Source of the DNA: Clostridia bacterium
Lineage (GTDB): Bacteria; Bacillota; Clostridia; UMGS1883; UMGS1540
NCBI GenBank assembly: GCA_017436645.1
Contig: JAFSCR010000010.1
Span: 1 to 51,586 of the forward strand
Direction: 5' to 3'
Length of the DNA: 51,586 nucleotides
Shown here: positions 43,544-51,586 of the stretch, piece after piece
Numbering within the stretch: the first letter of the stretch is position 1
Layout of the letters: each line of letters begins with the position of its first letter
Position numbers and translations under genes: made by a program
The notes under the pieces: model-generated
What the model was told of the DNA's origin: nothing
Seen by the model: only the letters and a program-made list of their open reading frames with translations
The model's database searches: none

Positions 43544-43723
43544 TTATGCTTCTTCAACCATCAATAAGTGAGAAACCTTATTGATCATTCCTCGAATCTG
43601 AGGCGTATCCGCATGTTCTTTCACATCGCGAATTTTTTTAAGACCAAGTGCTTCAACTGTTGCAATCTGATCTTTCTTTCAACCGATAACACTCTTTGTC
43701 AGGGTAACCTTGAGTTTAGCCAA
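43544..43723 (-). pseudogene. rpmD: 50S ribosomal protein L30, interrupted by in-frame TGA
   Basis: A frame of 60 codons in the place of rpmD between rpsE and rplO. It reads MAKLKVTLTKSVIG, then TGA (43679-43681, codon 15), then [19 protein letters not shown] and a normal end ([16 protein letters not shown]). The residue lost is normally Arg (the family's IGR-x-x-DQ), so a CGA to TGA change is enough. The TTG start is well placed after GGAGGG. Everything else about the gene looks intact. L30 is dispensable in several bacteria, so the change could be tolerated. Read-through, recoding or a sequencing error are alternatives. Confidence 0.8.
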
Positions 43724-43740
43724 TGCAAACCCTCCTTTAC

Positions 43741-44238
43741 TTACAGTTCTTCCACTGTCTTGCCACGAAGACGTGCCACGTCAGCAGCATTCTTTAAATT
43801 TTTAAGACCCGCAATTGTTGCATCAACAACATTCTTCGGATTGTTGCTGCGAAGGGACTTGGTACGAACGTTCTTAACGCCTGCAAGTTCCATAACCGCA
43901 CGAACACCGCCGCCGGCGATAACACCGGTACCTTCTACAGCGGGTTTAATGAGTACACGGCCTGCGCCACATTCACCAACGATTTCGTGGGGAACTGTAC
44001 CATCAACCAAAGGAACCGAAATCATGTTCTTCTTCGCATCTTCAATACCCTTGCGGATTGCATCCGGGATTTCAGCTGCCTTGCCGAGACCGCTGCCGAC
44101 ATGACCGTTTTCGTCACCGACAACTACTAAAGCTGTAAAGCGGAAGTTTCTACCACCCTTAACAACCTTTGCAACACGGTTGAGGCAAACTACTTTTTCT
44201 TTAATATCTAATTCTGTGGGATCGATTCTGTCTGCCAT
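43741..44238 (-). CDS. rpsE: 30S ribosomal protein S5
   Basis: A protein of 165 residues. The double-stranded-RNA-binding-like N-terminal domain ([20 protein letters not shown]) is followed by the S5 C-terminal domain ([19 protein letters not shown]). Helps decoding accuracy. Follows rplR by 14 bp. Confidence 0.96.
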   Translation of the reverse strand: MADRIDPTELDIKEKVVCLNRVAKVVKGGRNFRFTALVVVGDENGHVGSGLGKAAEIPDAIRKGIEDAKKNMISVPLVDGTVPHEIVGECGAGRVLIKPAVEGTGVIAGGGVRAVMELAGVKNVRTKSLRSNNPKNVVDATIAGLKNLKNAADVARLRGKTVEEL

Positions 44239-44252
44239 GATATCCCTCCTTC

Positions 44253-44612
44253 TTAAAATTCCAGACCGCCTTCGCGAGCACCTTCTGCAAGTGCTGCGAC
44301 GCGTCCATGGTAAAGATAACCGCCACGGTCAAATACAACCGTCTTAATGCCCTTATCCAGTGCTGCTTTCGCTACCATTTTACCAACTTCGCGAGCAGCA
44401 TCGGCATTACCGCCGTAACCCTGGAAATCCTTGTCCAAGGAAGAGGCAGCGGCCAGCGTTACGCCCTTTTCATCGTCGATGATCTGTGCGTAGATGTTAT
44501 TTGCGCTGCGAAAAACGTTCAAACGGGGACGTTCGCATGTACCCACAATGTTCTTGCGGATGCGGCCGTGGCGTTTGATTCTCGCCTTATTGCTAGATGC
44601 TTTATTAATCAT
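44253..44612 (-). CDS. rplR: 50S ribosomal protein L18
   Basis: A protein of 119 residues. It has the basic start [17 protein letters not shown] and the core [21 protein letters not shown], ending with the family's [19 protein letters not shown]. Binds 5S rRNA. Between rplF and rpsE. Confidence 0.96.
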   Translation of the reverse strand: MINKASSNKARIKRHGRIRKNIVGTCERPRLNVFRSANNIYAQIIDDEKGVTLAAASSLDKDFQGYGGNADAAREVGKMVAKAALDKGIKTVVFDRGGYLYHGRVAALAEGAREGGLEF

Positions 44613-44630
44613 CTCTTACTGCTCCTCTCA

Positions 44631-45179
44631 TCAACCTTTGCCCTTACCGGCTTTACCCTCTTTGCGACGGATATGTTCATCAATATACTTAATACCCTTG
44701 CCCTTGTAGGGTTCCGGCAGTCTCTTTTCGCGGATAATAGCCGCTACGTGACCTACCAGCTGCTTGTCAGCACCACGAACAATGATTTTGTTCGGAGCCG
44801 GTACTTCAATTTCAATGCCCGGAATCTCGTCGAATTCTACCGGGTGAGAATAACCCAGGTTCAGAACGAGTTTCTTGCCCTGCATCTGTGCTCTGTAACC
44901 AACACCGTTGATTTCCAGTTCTTTCTGGAAGCCTTCAGAAACGCCGATTACCATGTTTGCAAGAAGCGAACGCGTGAGGCCGTGCAGTGCTTTATGTTTC
45001 TTTTGCTCAGAGGGACGAATGATTTCAACCACGCCGTCCTTCATCTCAATTTTCATTTCGGGATGAAGCGTCTGTGTGAGAGTCCCTTTGGGGCCTTTTA
45101 CTGTAACGTCATTGTTTGCGCCGATTTTTACATCAACACCAGCCGGTACAGCAATAGGCATTCTACCTATTCTTGACAT
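44631..45179 (-). CDS. rplF: 50S ribosomal protein L6
   Basis: A protein of 182 residues with the usual two repeated alpha/beta domains. It begins [20 protein letters not shown], and the second repeat ends [17 protein letters not shown] then [20 protein letters not shown]. Sits near the L7/L12 stalk and the sarcin-ricin loop. Confidence 0.96.
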   Translation of the reverse strand: MSRIGRMPIAVPAGVDVKIGANNDVTVKGPKGTLTQTLHPEMKIEMKDGVVEIIRPSEQKKHKALHGLTRSLLANMVIGVSEGFQKELEINGVGYRAQMQGKKLVLNLGYSHPVEFDEIPGIEIEVPAPNKIIVRGADKQLVGHVAAIIREKRLPEPYKGKGIKYIDEHIRRKEGKAGKGKG

Positions 45180-45204
45180 TGCGTCTCACCACCATTTCTT
45201 AAAA

Positions 45205-45603
45205 TTACCAAATAAATGCCAGAACTTCGCCGCCAACGTGCATTGCGCGTGCCTTCTTATCGGTCATAATGCCCTTAGAAGTGGAAACAATCGCAATACC
45301 GAGACCCTTCAGTACACGGGGAATCTCGTTGTGACCTGCGTATACGCGCAGACCGGGTTTAGAAATTCTGATAAGACCGGACAGAACACGTTCCTTATTT
45401 GCACCGTATTTCAGTGTAATGCGGATAATGCCCTGCTTATTATCATCTATAATCTGATATCCTTTGATATAACCTTCTTCGTTTAAGATAGCTGCAATAG
45501 CCTTCTTCATGTTGGAAGCAGGAATATCAACTGTTTCATGCCGTGCGGAATTTGCATTTCTGATACGAGTAAGCATATCAGCAATGGGATCTGTCAACTG
45601 CAT
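45205..45603 (-). CDS. rpsH: 30S ribosomal protein S8
   Basis: A protein of 132 residues. It begins [20 protein letters not shown] and ends with the RNA-binding motif [19 protein letters not shown]. In E. coli S8 represses spc operon translation; whether so here is not visible. Follows the zinc-type S14 gene. Confidence 0.96.
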   Translation of the reverse strand: MQLTDPIADMLTRIRNANSARHETVDIPASNMKKAIAAILNEEGYIKGYQIIDDNKQGIIRITLKYGANKERVLSGLIRISKPGLRVYAGHNEIPRVLKGLGIAIVSTSKGIMTDKKARAMHVGGEVLAFIW

Positions 45604-45632
45604 GGTACTACCTCCTTTTCCGTAGCTTTAAA

Positions 45633-45818
45633 TTACCAACTTGCCTTCTTTACACCGGGAATCTGCCCTTTGTATGCCAATTCCCTGAAGCAAATACGGC
45701 AAATGCCGAACTTTCTCAGGTATGCGTGGGGTCTGCCGCAGATTTTGCACCGTGTATAAGCTCTAGTGCTGTATTTCGGTGTAGCCTGCTGCTTTAAAAT
45801 CATGGATTTCTTTGCCAT
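45633..45818 (-). CDS. rpsZ: 30S ribosomal protein S14, zinc type
   Basis: A protein of 61 residues, the short zinc-binding form. The Cys pairs are CKIC and CRIC in [20 protein letters not shown], and the tail is [10 protein letters not shown]. Intact zinc ligands distinguish it from the longer zinc-free paralogue that some Firmicutes also carry. Confidence 0.95.
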   Translation of the reverse strand: MAKKSMILKQQATPKYSTRAYTRCKICGRPHAYLRKFGICRICFRELAYKGQIPGVKKASW

Positions 45819-45835
45819 TTTTCAGTTCCCTCCCC

Positions 45836-46378
45836 TCAGTTTTTGGCAAACGGAGCGCCCATAAGTGTTAAGAACTCACGTGCTTCTTCGTCGGTTTTGG
45901 CAGTGGTAACAAAAATGATATCCATGCCTCTTACCTTATCAATTTTATCATATTCGATTTCCGGGAAAATCAGCTGTTCCTTTACGCCCATGGTGTAGTT
46001 ACCACGGCCATCGAAGGAGTTCGGATTGATACCACGGAAGTCACGAACGCGGGGAAGCGCTACGTTAAAGAGTCTGTCTACAAACTCATACATTTTTTCG
46101 CTTCTGAGCGTTACTTTGCAACCGATGTTCATGCCCTGTCTGAGCTTGAAGTTTGCAACAGACTTTTTAGCCTTTGTAATAACAGGCTTCTGACCGGTAA
46201 TCTTTGCAAGATCGCCGCATGCTGCTTCGATTGCTTTCGGGTTTTCCTTTGCCTCACCAAGACCAATATTAATAACGACTTTTTCAAGGCGCGGGATTTG
46301 CATCGGGCTCTTGTAAGAGAACTTGCTCATCAGTGCCGGTGCTACTTCTTCTTTATACTTTACCTGCATTCTGGACAT
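45836..46378 (-). CDS. rplE: 50S ribosomal protein L5
   Basis: About 180 residues. It has [15 protein letters not shown] at the start, the core [20 protein letters not shown], and [18 protein letters not shown]. Binds 5S rRNA and contacts the P-site tRNA. GGAGG lies only two bases from the ATG at 46387, so the ATG at 46378 is the likelier start. Confidence 0.94.
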   Translation of the reverse strand: MSRMQVKYKEEVAPALMSKFSYKSPMQIPRLEKVVINIGLGEAKENPKAIEAACGDLAKITGQKPVITKAKKSVANFKLRQGMNIGCKVTLRSEKMYEFVDRLFNVALPRVRDFRGINPNSFDGRGNYTMGVKEQLIFPEIEYDKIDKVRGMDIIFVTTAKTDEEAREFLTLMGAPFAKN

Positions 46379-46399
46379 CTTTTGCATATCCTCCTTTCA

Positions 46400-46714
46400 C
46401 TAGTCGTTAAAGGTTTCATTGCAATGTTTGCAAATTCTTACCTTCTTACCGTCTTCTAAAACTTTTCTGCCGATTCTGGTCGGCTTATTGCACTTTGTGC
46501 AAATGTGCATTACCTTCGAAGCATCAATTGCAGCCTCTTTCTTAATAAGACCGCCAACTTCGCCCTGTTTGCGGGGTTTGGTATGCTTTGTTACCATACC
46601 AACACCTTCAACAATAACTTTGCCTTCAGAAGGAAGCACTTCGAGGACTTTACCGGTCTTATTTTTATCTACGCCGGCAATGACCTTAACCATATCATCT
46701 TTCTTAATATGCAT
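46400..46714 (-). CDS. rplX: 50S ribosomal protein L24
   Basis: A protein of 104 residues. The KOW motif is DMVKVIAGVDKNKTGKVLEV near the start. The C-terminal part carries two Cys pairs (CTKCNK and CKHCNE), probably a zinc site. Early assembly protein that starts 50S folding. Between rplN and rplE. Confidence 0.95.
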   Translation of the reverse strand: MHIKKDDMVKVIAGVDKNKTGKVLEVLPSEGKVIVEGVGMVTKHTKPRKQGEVGGLIKKEAAIDASKVMHICTKCNKPTRIGRKVLEDGKKVRICKHCNETFND

Positions 46715-46728
46715 TACTTGCTACCTCC

Positions 46729-47097
46729 TTACAGTACTTCCGGTGCCAAGGATATAATCTTCATATAGTCCTTGTCACGGAGCTCACGGGCAACCGGGCC
46801 AAAAATACGGGTGCCTCTGGGGTTTTTATCTTCTTTGATGATAACAGCCGCATTTTCATCAAAACGGATATAGCTACCATCAGGTCTGCGGAGACCTTTT
46901 ACACTGCGAACAACAACGGCTTTTACAACATCACCCTTTTTAACAACTCCGCCGGGCGTTGCTTTTTTAACCGAAGCTACGATAACGTCTCCAACGTTTG
47001 CATATCTTTTCAGAGAGCCGCCAAGACAACGGATGCACATAAGTTCTTTTGCGCCCGTATTGTCGGCTACCTTGAGCAGCGTTTGCTGTTGAATCAT
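46729..47097 (-). CDS. rplN: 50S ribosomal protein L14
   Basis: A protein of 122 residues. It begins [20 protein letters not shown], with the conserved [15 protein letters not shown] and ends [20 protein letters not shown]. Lies at the subunit interface. Confidence 0.96.
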   Translation of the reverse strand: MIQQQTLLKVADNTGAKELMCIRCLGGSLKRYANVGDVIVASVKKATPGGVVKKGDVVKAVVVRSVKGLRRPDGSYIRFDENAAVIIKEDKNPRGTRIFGPVARELRDKDYMKIISLAPEVL

Positions 47098-47118
47098 TTG
47101 CGCTCACTCCTTCCGCGA

Positions 47119-47376
47119 TTATTTCGCCTTTTCTACAATCTCAACTAATCTCCAACGTTTATCACGGCTTAAGGGTCTGGTTTCCATAACCTTTACCTTA
47201 TCCCCTACGCCACATACATTCTCAGCATCATGTGCCTTGAGTTTATATGTTCTCTTTACGATTTTTCCATAAAGCGGATGCTTTACATGGTTTTCGATTG
47301 CAACAACGATGGTCTTATCCATTTTGTCACTTACAACCATACCAATTCTGACCTTACGTGTATTTCTTTCAGCCAT
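47119..47376 (-). CDS. rpsQ: 30S ribosomal protein S17
   Basis: A protein of 85 residues with an OB-fold. It begins [20 protein letters not shown] and has [20 protein letters not shown] near the end. The ATG at 47376 is preferred because GGAGG lies before it; the frame is open to 47394, where it would overlap the rpmC stop. Confidence 0.95.
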   Translation of the reverse strand: MAERNTRKVRIGMVVSDKMDKTIVVAIENHVKHPLYGKIVKRTYKLKAHDAENVCGVGDKVKVMETRPLSRDKRWRLVEIVEKAK

Positions 47377-47393
47377 TTCGCTTCCTCCTTTCA

Positions 47394-47597
47394 TTAAACG
47401 GTTTCGCTCTTAATTTCGAGCTCTTTGATGACCGTCTTAATCCGTGCAATTGTCTTCTTTACTTCGGCAATGCGCATCGGATTTTCCAGTTGGTTGGTAG
47501 CGTGCTGAAAACGTAAGTTAAAAAGTTCCTTTTTGAGATCTGCAAGCTTTTCCTGCAGTTCTTCTATCTTTAAATCACGGATTTCATTAACTTTCAC
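47394..47597 (-). CDS. rpmC: 50S ribosomal protein L29
   Basis: A protein of 67 residues, two long helices: [19 protein letters not shown] then [17 protein letters not shown], as in L29. Lies at the polypeptide exit, where SRP and trigger factor dock. The start is GTG 47597 after GGAGGGTG, inside the end of rplP (11-bp overlap). Confidence 0.94.
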   Translation of the reverse strand: MKVNEIRDLKIEELQEKLADLKKELFNLRFQHATNQLENPMRIAEVKKTIARIKTVIKELEIKSETV

Positions 47598-48027
47598 TAG
47601 AATCACCCTCCGTTTCCTGGGACTCACGGGTAAGGAACTTACACTTTACGGGAAGCTTGTGCATAGCAAGACGCATAGCTTCTCTAGCGGTTTCTTCACT
47701 TACGCCGCCGATTTCAAACAAAACTCTACCGGGCTTTACAACTGCTACCCAGTATTCAGGCGAACCTTTACCACTACCCATACGAGTTTCAGCAGGTTTT
47801 TCTGTTACCGGCTTATCGGGGAAAATCTTAATCCAAACCTGACCGCCACGCTTGATGTAACGTGTCATGGCAATACGAGCTGCTTCGATCTGGTTGGAAG
47901 TAATCCAAGCGGGTTCCAGTGCCTGCAGGGCAAAATCGCCGTATGCAATCTTGTTACCACGTGTTGCAGCACCTTTCAGTCTGCCACGCATAACTCTTCT
48001 GTATTTTACTCTTTTAGGCATTAACAT
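47587..48027 (-). CDS. rplP: 50S ribosomal protein L16
   Basis: A protein of 146 residues. It begins [19 protein letters not shown], the standard N-terminus, with [20 protein letters not shown] and the C-terminal [17 protein letters not shown]. Binds near the A-site tRNA elbow. Start ATG 48027 follows GGAGGGAGG; it overlaps the end of rpsC by 14 bp. Confidence 0.95.
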   Translation of the reverse strand: MLMPKRVKYRRVMRGRLKGAATRGNKIAYGDFALQALEPAWITSNQIEAARIAMTRYIKRGGQVWIKIFPDKPVTEKPAETRMGSGKGSPEYWVAVVKPGRVLFEIGGVSEETAREAMRLAMHKLPVKCKFLTRESQETEGDSSES

Positions 48028-48694
48028 TTTTCTTGCCTCCCTCCGTTTTGGGCGCTTTCTTGGCTGCGGGAAGGACTTCACCTTTGTAAATCCAAACCTT
48101 TACGCCAATCTTACCGTAGGTCGTGTCTGCTTCATAAAAGCCGTAGTCAATGTCTGCACGAAGTGTCTGCAGAGGAATTGTGCCTTCATGATAGTGTTCT
48201 GTACGAGCAATTTCTGCGCCACCCAGACGACCGGAACAAGAAGTCTTGATACCTTTTACGCCAAGACGCATTGCACGCTGCATGGTGGACTTCATAGCAC
48301 GACGGAAAGAAGTTCTCTTTTCGAGCTGTGCTGCGATGTTTTCAGCAACGAGCTGTGCGTTTGCATCAGCATTCTTAACTTCAACGATGTTGATATTTAC
48401 GGACTTGCCCGTAAGTGCTTCGAGCTGACCCTTCAGCTTTTCAATGTCTGCACCGTTCTTACCGATAACGATACCCGGCTTTGCAGCGTGAATGAAAACT
48501 CTGATTTTATTTGCATCCTTTTCGATTTCGATGCGCGGAATGCCAGCTGCGAACAGCTTTTTCTTAATAAATTTTCTGATTTCCTGGTCCTCAATCAGAT
48601 AATCGGCAAAGGAGCGGTCATCCGCGAACCAGCGCGAATCCCAATCCTTGATAACGCCAACTCTAAGACCATGGGGATTTACCTTCTGACCCAT
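48014..48694 (-). CDS. rpsC: 30S ribosomal protein S3
   Basis: A protein of 226 residues. It begins [20 protein letters not shown]; the KH domain has [19 protein letters not shown], and the C-terminal domain [20 protein letters not shown]. Forms the mRNA entry gate with S4 and S5. Ends with a basic tail. Confidence 0.96.
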   Translation of the reverse strand: MGQKVNPHGLRVGVIKDWDSRWFADDRSFADYLIEDQEIRKFIKKKLFAAGIPRIEIEKDANKIRVFIHAAKPGIVIGKNGADIEKLKGQLEALTGKSVNINIVEVKNADANAQLVAENIAAQLEKRTSFRRAMKSTMQRAMRLGVKGIKTSCSGRLGGAEIARTEHYHEGTIPLQTLRADIDYGFYEADTTYGKIGVKVWIYKGEVLPAAKKAPKTEGGKKNVNA

Positions 48695-48706
48695 GCGCTC
48701 TCCTCC

Positions 48707-49054
48707 TTACTCTTTCTCAGAGACCACTAAAGTGATGTGGCTCGTTCTCTTATTGATTCTGAACGCTCTACCCTGTGCTCTGGGCTGAATACGCTTTAAG
48801 GTAGGCCCTTCATTGGCATATCCTTCTGTTACGTACAGTTTGTCGGCACTGAGACCAAAATTGTTTTCGGCATTAGCAATCGCAGAACCGAGAAGCTTAA
48901 TTAAAAGCTCGCTTGCTGCTTTGGGTGTGTTGTTCAGGATTCCCATCGCCGTACCGACAGGCTTATTTCTGATAAGATCTATAACAAGCTTTACCTTACG
49001 CGGCGAAATTCTTGCATGCCGCAGTGTGGCGCTTGCAGATGTTCTTGCATCCAT
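48707..49054 (-). CDS. rplV: 50S ribosomal protein L22
   Basis: A protein of 115 residues. It has [20 protein letters not shown] at the start and the beta-hairpin loop [20 protein letters not shown] that lines the exit tunnel, where macrolide-resistance changes arise in other species. Start ATG 49054 follows AAAGGG. Confidence 0.96.
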   Translation of the reverse strand: MDARTSASATLRHARISPRKVKLVIDLIRNKPVGTAMGILNNTPKAASELLIKLLGSAIANAENNFGLSADKLYVTEGYANEGPTLKRIQPRAQGRAFRINKRTSHITLVVSEKE

Positions 49055-49077
49055 AGATACCCTTTCCTTTCGCTTTC

Positions 49078-49353
49078 TTATTTGCCGGTTGTTTTAGAAC
49101 CTGCATGACCCTTATACGTTCTTGTCGGTGCAAACTCACCGAGTTTATGACCAACCATATCTTCTGTAACATAAACGGGTACATGCTTGCGACCGTCGTG
49201 TACAGCAATTGTATGGCCAACCATTTCAGGGAAAAGTGTCGAGCTTCTCGACCAGGTTTTTACAACCTTTTTATCGCCGCTTTCGTTCATTGCAACGATG
49301 CGTGCTAAAAGGCGTTCTTCCACAAACGGTCCTTTTTTTACTGATCTACCCAT
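49078..49353 (-). CDS. rpsS: 30S ribosomal protein S19
   Basis: A protein of 91 residues. It begins [20 protein letters not shown], with [20 protein letters not shown] and ends [18 protein letters not shown]. Pairs with S13 in the head of the small subunit. Confidence 0.97.
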   Translation of the reverse strand: MGRSVKKGPFVEERLLARIVAMNESGDKKVVKTWSRSSTLFPEMVGHTIAVHDGRKHVPVYVTEDMVGHKLGEFAPTRTYKGHAGSKTTGK

Positions 49354-49377
49354 GTGTTAATCCTCCTCTCAATCAGA

Positions 49378-50211
49378 TTACTTCTGATTCCGGCGTTTTA
49401 CAATAAACTTGTTCGATTCCTTGTTTTTCTTTCTGGTCTTCAGACCCAGCGCCGGCTTGCCCCACGGTGTTACCGGGCTCGGCATACCGATAGGAGACTT
49501 ACCTTCACCACCGCCGTGGGGGTGGTCATTCGGGTTCATAACAACACCGCGGACGGTGGGTCTGAAGCCCATGTGGCGCTTTCTGCCTGCTTTACCGATA
49601 GAAATGTTTTCATGGTCGAGGTTACCAACCTGGCCGATTGTAGCCATGCAGTTGATACGAACCATTCTAACTTCGCCCGAGGGGAGACGTACCTGTGCGT
49701 ACTTGCCTTCCTTTGCCATCAGCTGTGCGCTGTTACCTGCGCTTCTTACGAGCTGACCGCCCTTGCCGGGAGAAAGTTCAATGTTGTGAATCAAAGTACC
49801 AACCGGGATGGAGCTAATGGGCAGTGCATTACCGGGCTTAATATCAGCCGTTGCACTGGAGATAACTACGTCGCCGTCGGTAAGACCTAAAGGTGCAATG
49901 ATGTAGCGCTTTTCGCCGTCTTCGTACTGAAGAAGAGCAATGTTTGCGCTTCTGTTCGGATCGTATTCGATACCGATAACCGTTGCCGGCATGTCCATCT
50001 TATTGCGCTTAAAGTCGATTACTCTGTATTTCTGTCTGTTTCCGCCGCCGCGATGACGAACGGTAATTCTACCGTAAGAGTTTCTGCCGGCATGCTTTTT
50101 GAGGGGTTCAAGTAAAGAACGTTCCGGTTCTTTCTTAGTAATTTCATCAAAAGCGGATACCGTCATAAATCTGCGCGCCGGAGAAGTTGGTTTAAATTTC
50201 TTAACTGCCAT
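49378..50211 (-). CDS. rplB: 50S ribosomal protein L2
   Basis: A protein of 277 residues. It begins [20 protein letters not shown] and has the conserved [19 protein letters not shown] and the C-terminal [18 protein letters not shown] with the peptidyl-transferase-linked His. Required for subunit joining. Confidence 0.97.
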   Translation of the reverse strand: MAVKKFKPTSPARRFMTVSAFDEITKKEPERSLLEPLKKHAGRNSYGRITVRHRGGGNRQKYRVIDFKRNKMDMPATVIGIEYDPNRSANIALLQYEDGEKRYIIAPLGLTDGDVVISSATADIKPGNALPISSIPVGTLIHNIELSPGKGGQLVRSAGNSAQLMAKEGKYAQVRLPSGEVRMVRINCMATIGQVGNLDHENISIGKAGRKRHMGFRPTVRGVVMNPNDHPHGGGEGKSPIGMPSPVTPWGKPALGLKTRKKNKESNKFIVKRRNQK

Positions 50212-50228
50212 CTTATTCCCTCCTTAGC

Positions 50229-50525
50229 TTATATAAGACCTTCGAAGAACTCAATGGTCTTACTGCTTTCTGTGAGCGTTACGATGGCTTTCTTCCAGTT
50301 GTTTCTTCTGCCTTCGCTTCTGCCCATACGCTTAATTTTACCAAGCATGTTCATGGTTGCAACCTTGTCAACCTTAACGCCCGGGAAAATTTCTTCGATC
50401 GCTTTTTTGATTTCTACCTTGTTTGCAGTCTTTGCAACTTCAAAGGTGTACTTCTTTTCTGCAAGCTGATCCATACTGCTTTCCGTAATAATCGGACGAA
50501 TGATAATATCATGTACGTTTTTCAT
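50229..50525 (-). CDS. rplW: 50S ribosomal protein L23
   Basis: A protein of 98 residues. It has [20 protein letters not shown] and the conserved [20 protein letters not shown]. Docking site for trigger factor and SRP at the exit. Abuts rplD. Confidence 0.96.
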   Translation of the reverse strand: MKNVHDIIIRPIITESSMDQLAEKKYTFEVAKTANKVEIKKAIEEIFPGVKVDKVATMNMLGKIKRMGRSEGRRNNWKKAIVTLTESSKTIEFFEGLI

Positions 50526-50526
50526 A

Positions 50527-51150
50527 TTATGCGTAAACCTCCTCCAGTTTTTCTACGGCGTTTTTCGCAATAATAAGCTTTCCGTGATTGAGAATGTCAT
50601 ACACATTCAGCATACCAACATACGAAACGTCAACGCCATAAATGTTTCTTGCCGATAAATAGAGGTTGTCGTTCTTATCACATGTTACGAAGAGTGCCTT
50701 GCCTTCTACGCCGAGAGCAGCAAGCATCTTTGTAACCTGCTTTGTTTTAATGTCCTCCAGCTCCAGAGTTTCCATAACCATGATTTCGTTTTCTAAAACC
50801 TTAGAGCTCAGAGCAGAACGCATTGCAACGTCCTTAACCTTTTTATTGATAGAGAATCTGTATTCTCTGGGCTTCGGAGCAAAAATGATGCCGCCCTTAA
50901 TCCACTGTGCAGCTCTTGTAGAACCCTGACGTGCACGGCCTGTACCTTTCTGTCTGAAAGGCTTTGCGCCACCGCCGGAAACTTCAGAACGAGTCTTTGC
51001 ACTCTGTGTACCCTGTCTCTGATTTGCGAGATAGTTCACAATTACTGTGTGCAGGACAGCTTTATTAACTTCCTGACCGAAAACAGCATCAGACAATGTA
51101 ATTTCGCCTGCTTTACTGCCATCCATCTTGTATAAATCTGCTTTAGGCAT
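50527..51150 (-). CDS. rplD: 50S ribosomal protein L4
   Basis: A protein of 207 residues. The extended tunnel loop is [20 protein letters not shown] followed by [12 protein letters not shown], and the globular part has [20 protein letters not shown]. In E. coli L4 represses the S10 operon; not visible here. Confidence 0.96.
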   Translation of the reverse strand: MPKADLYKMDGSKAGEITLSDAVFGQEVNKAVLHTVIVNYLANQRQGTQSAKTRSEVSGGGAKPFRQKGTGRARQGSTRAAQWIKGGIIFAPKPREYRFSINKKVKDVAMRSALSSKVLENEIMVMETLELEDIKTKQVTKMLAALGVEGKALFVTCDKNDNLYLSARNIYGVDVSYVGMLNVYDILNHGKLIIAKNAVEKLEEVYA

Positions 51151-51177
51151 GTCAAATCCTCCTTTCCAGGTAATTCA

Positions 51178-51586
51178 TTATTTCTTAACTGTATCTTTAA
51201 CCGTTACGATGCTGCCGCGTGCACCGGGAACAGCGCCCTTAACGAGAAGAAGATTTCTTTCGGAATCTACTTTTACAATGTCAAGGTTCTGAACCGTTAC
51301 ACGGTCAACACCCATATGACCAGGGAGCTTCTTGCCCTTCATTACCTTGGAAGGTGTGGAGCAAGCACCCATGGAACCGGGGCCACGATGATACTTGGAA
51401 CCGTGTGCCATAGGACCACGGTGTGTGCCGAAGCGCTTTACAGTACCTGCATAGCCTTTACCTTTGGAAATACCTGTTACATCGACCTTATCGCCTTCTG
51501 CGAAGATTTCGACGCTAACTGTATCGCCAAGGCCCAGGTCTGCACAGTTTGCAAGACGGAATTCCTTGAGCACACGTGTGACCGCA
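51178..51586 (-). CDS. rplC: 50S ribosomal protein L3, 5' end outside the window
   Basis: The C-terminal 135 residues or so of L3, cut by the right edge. It reads [16 protein letters not shown], the family's [20 protein letters not shown] and [20 protein letters not shown], and ends [15 protein letters not shown]. The rest, and probably rpsJ, lie beyond 51586. The frame is open to the last base. Confidence 0.96.
   Translation of the reverse strand, partial: AVTRVLKEFRLANCADLGLGDTVSVEIFAEGDKVDVTGISKGKGYAGTVKRFGTHRGPMAHGSKYHRGPGSMGACSTPSKVMKGKKLPGHMGVDRVTVQNLDIVKVDSERNLLLVKGAVPGARGSIVTVKDTVKK

Noticed and set aside
43544-43723. A reassigned genetic code (TGA as sense)
   Set aside because: Several clear genes end in TGA, including ATGA overlaps in the BMP and madLM operons, and no other core gene has an internal TGA.
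44307-45176. A 289-codon rightward frame
   Set aside because: Antisense to rplR and rplF, both certain.

Overview
The window reads as chromosome of a low-to-middle GC Clostridia (Firmicutes). The basis is strong GGAGG-type ribosome-binding sites, frequent TTG/GTG starts, an ECF-type vitamin transporter, SLH-anchored surface protein, zinc-type S14 and L36, and a KOW-domain protein between map and infA, an arrangement common in Clostridia. Host-gut or rumen origin is inferred from the carbohydrate genes, not shown.

Left edge (1-4.2 kb): a leftward promoter with a terminator-like hairpin, then a striking array of short hairpins separated by an 8-bp repeat that flips orientation at its centre. 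Next is a leftward unit with a promoter, a cobalamin-type riboswitch with its own terminator, an EcfT gene (TTG start), and one long protein that fuses two ECF ATPase domains to a membrane S-component-like domain. From 4.2 to 10.2 kb: a YjjG-like HAD phosphatase and a complete BMP-type nucleoside ABC importer (lipoprotein, double ATPase, two permeases).

Glycan locus (10.2-22.1 kb): ten tightly packed leftward genes appear to form one operon. In transcription order they are a DUF4430 lipoprotein, a D-lyxose/D-mannose isomerase-type cupin enzyme, a GH92 alpha-mannosidase, a GNAT enzyme, two tandem paralogous beta-helix proteins, a Gfo/Idh/MocA oxidoreductase, two MFS carriers and a sialidase-fold protein. 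A LacI-family regulator is transcribed divergently. Between them lie two near-consensus promoters placed symmetrically around four TCGA boxes repeated every 11 bp. The inferred theme is import and cytoplasmic breakdown of a mannose-containing glycan.

Middle (22.1-36.9 kb): a PutP symporter, a TetR regulator with a palindrome on its own promoter, an orphan MadLM malonate carrier, endonuclease IV, an XRE-S24 (LexA-like) repressor, then a MecA-like adaptor that lacks any normal start codon, a YerC/TrpR-like regulator and a DUF5662 protein. A second catabolic patch carries an SLH-anchored multi-domain glycosidase-like protein with an Ldh_2 oxidoreductase, an HpcH/HpaI aldolase with a metallo-beta-lactamase-fold hydrolase, and two related AraC regulators, one of them frameshifted. 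A 244-bp hairpin-rich element between 34.1 and 34.4 kb is flanked by two copies of a 26-bp terminator palindrome, as if it had inserted into a terminator and duplicated it.

Right (36.9-51.6 kb): the leftward S10-spc-alpha ribosomal supercluster from rplC (cut by the window end) to rplQ, in canonical order, including secY, adk, map, the KOW gene, infA, rpmJ and rpoA. The rpmD (L30) reading frame is interrupted by an in-frame TGA at codon 15. TGA serves as a normal stop elsewhere in the window, so this is a lesion, an error or a recoding event rather than a different genetic code.
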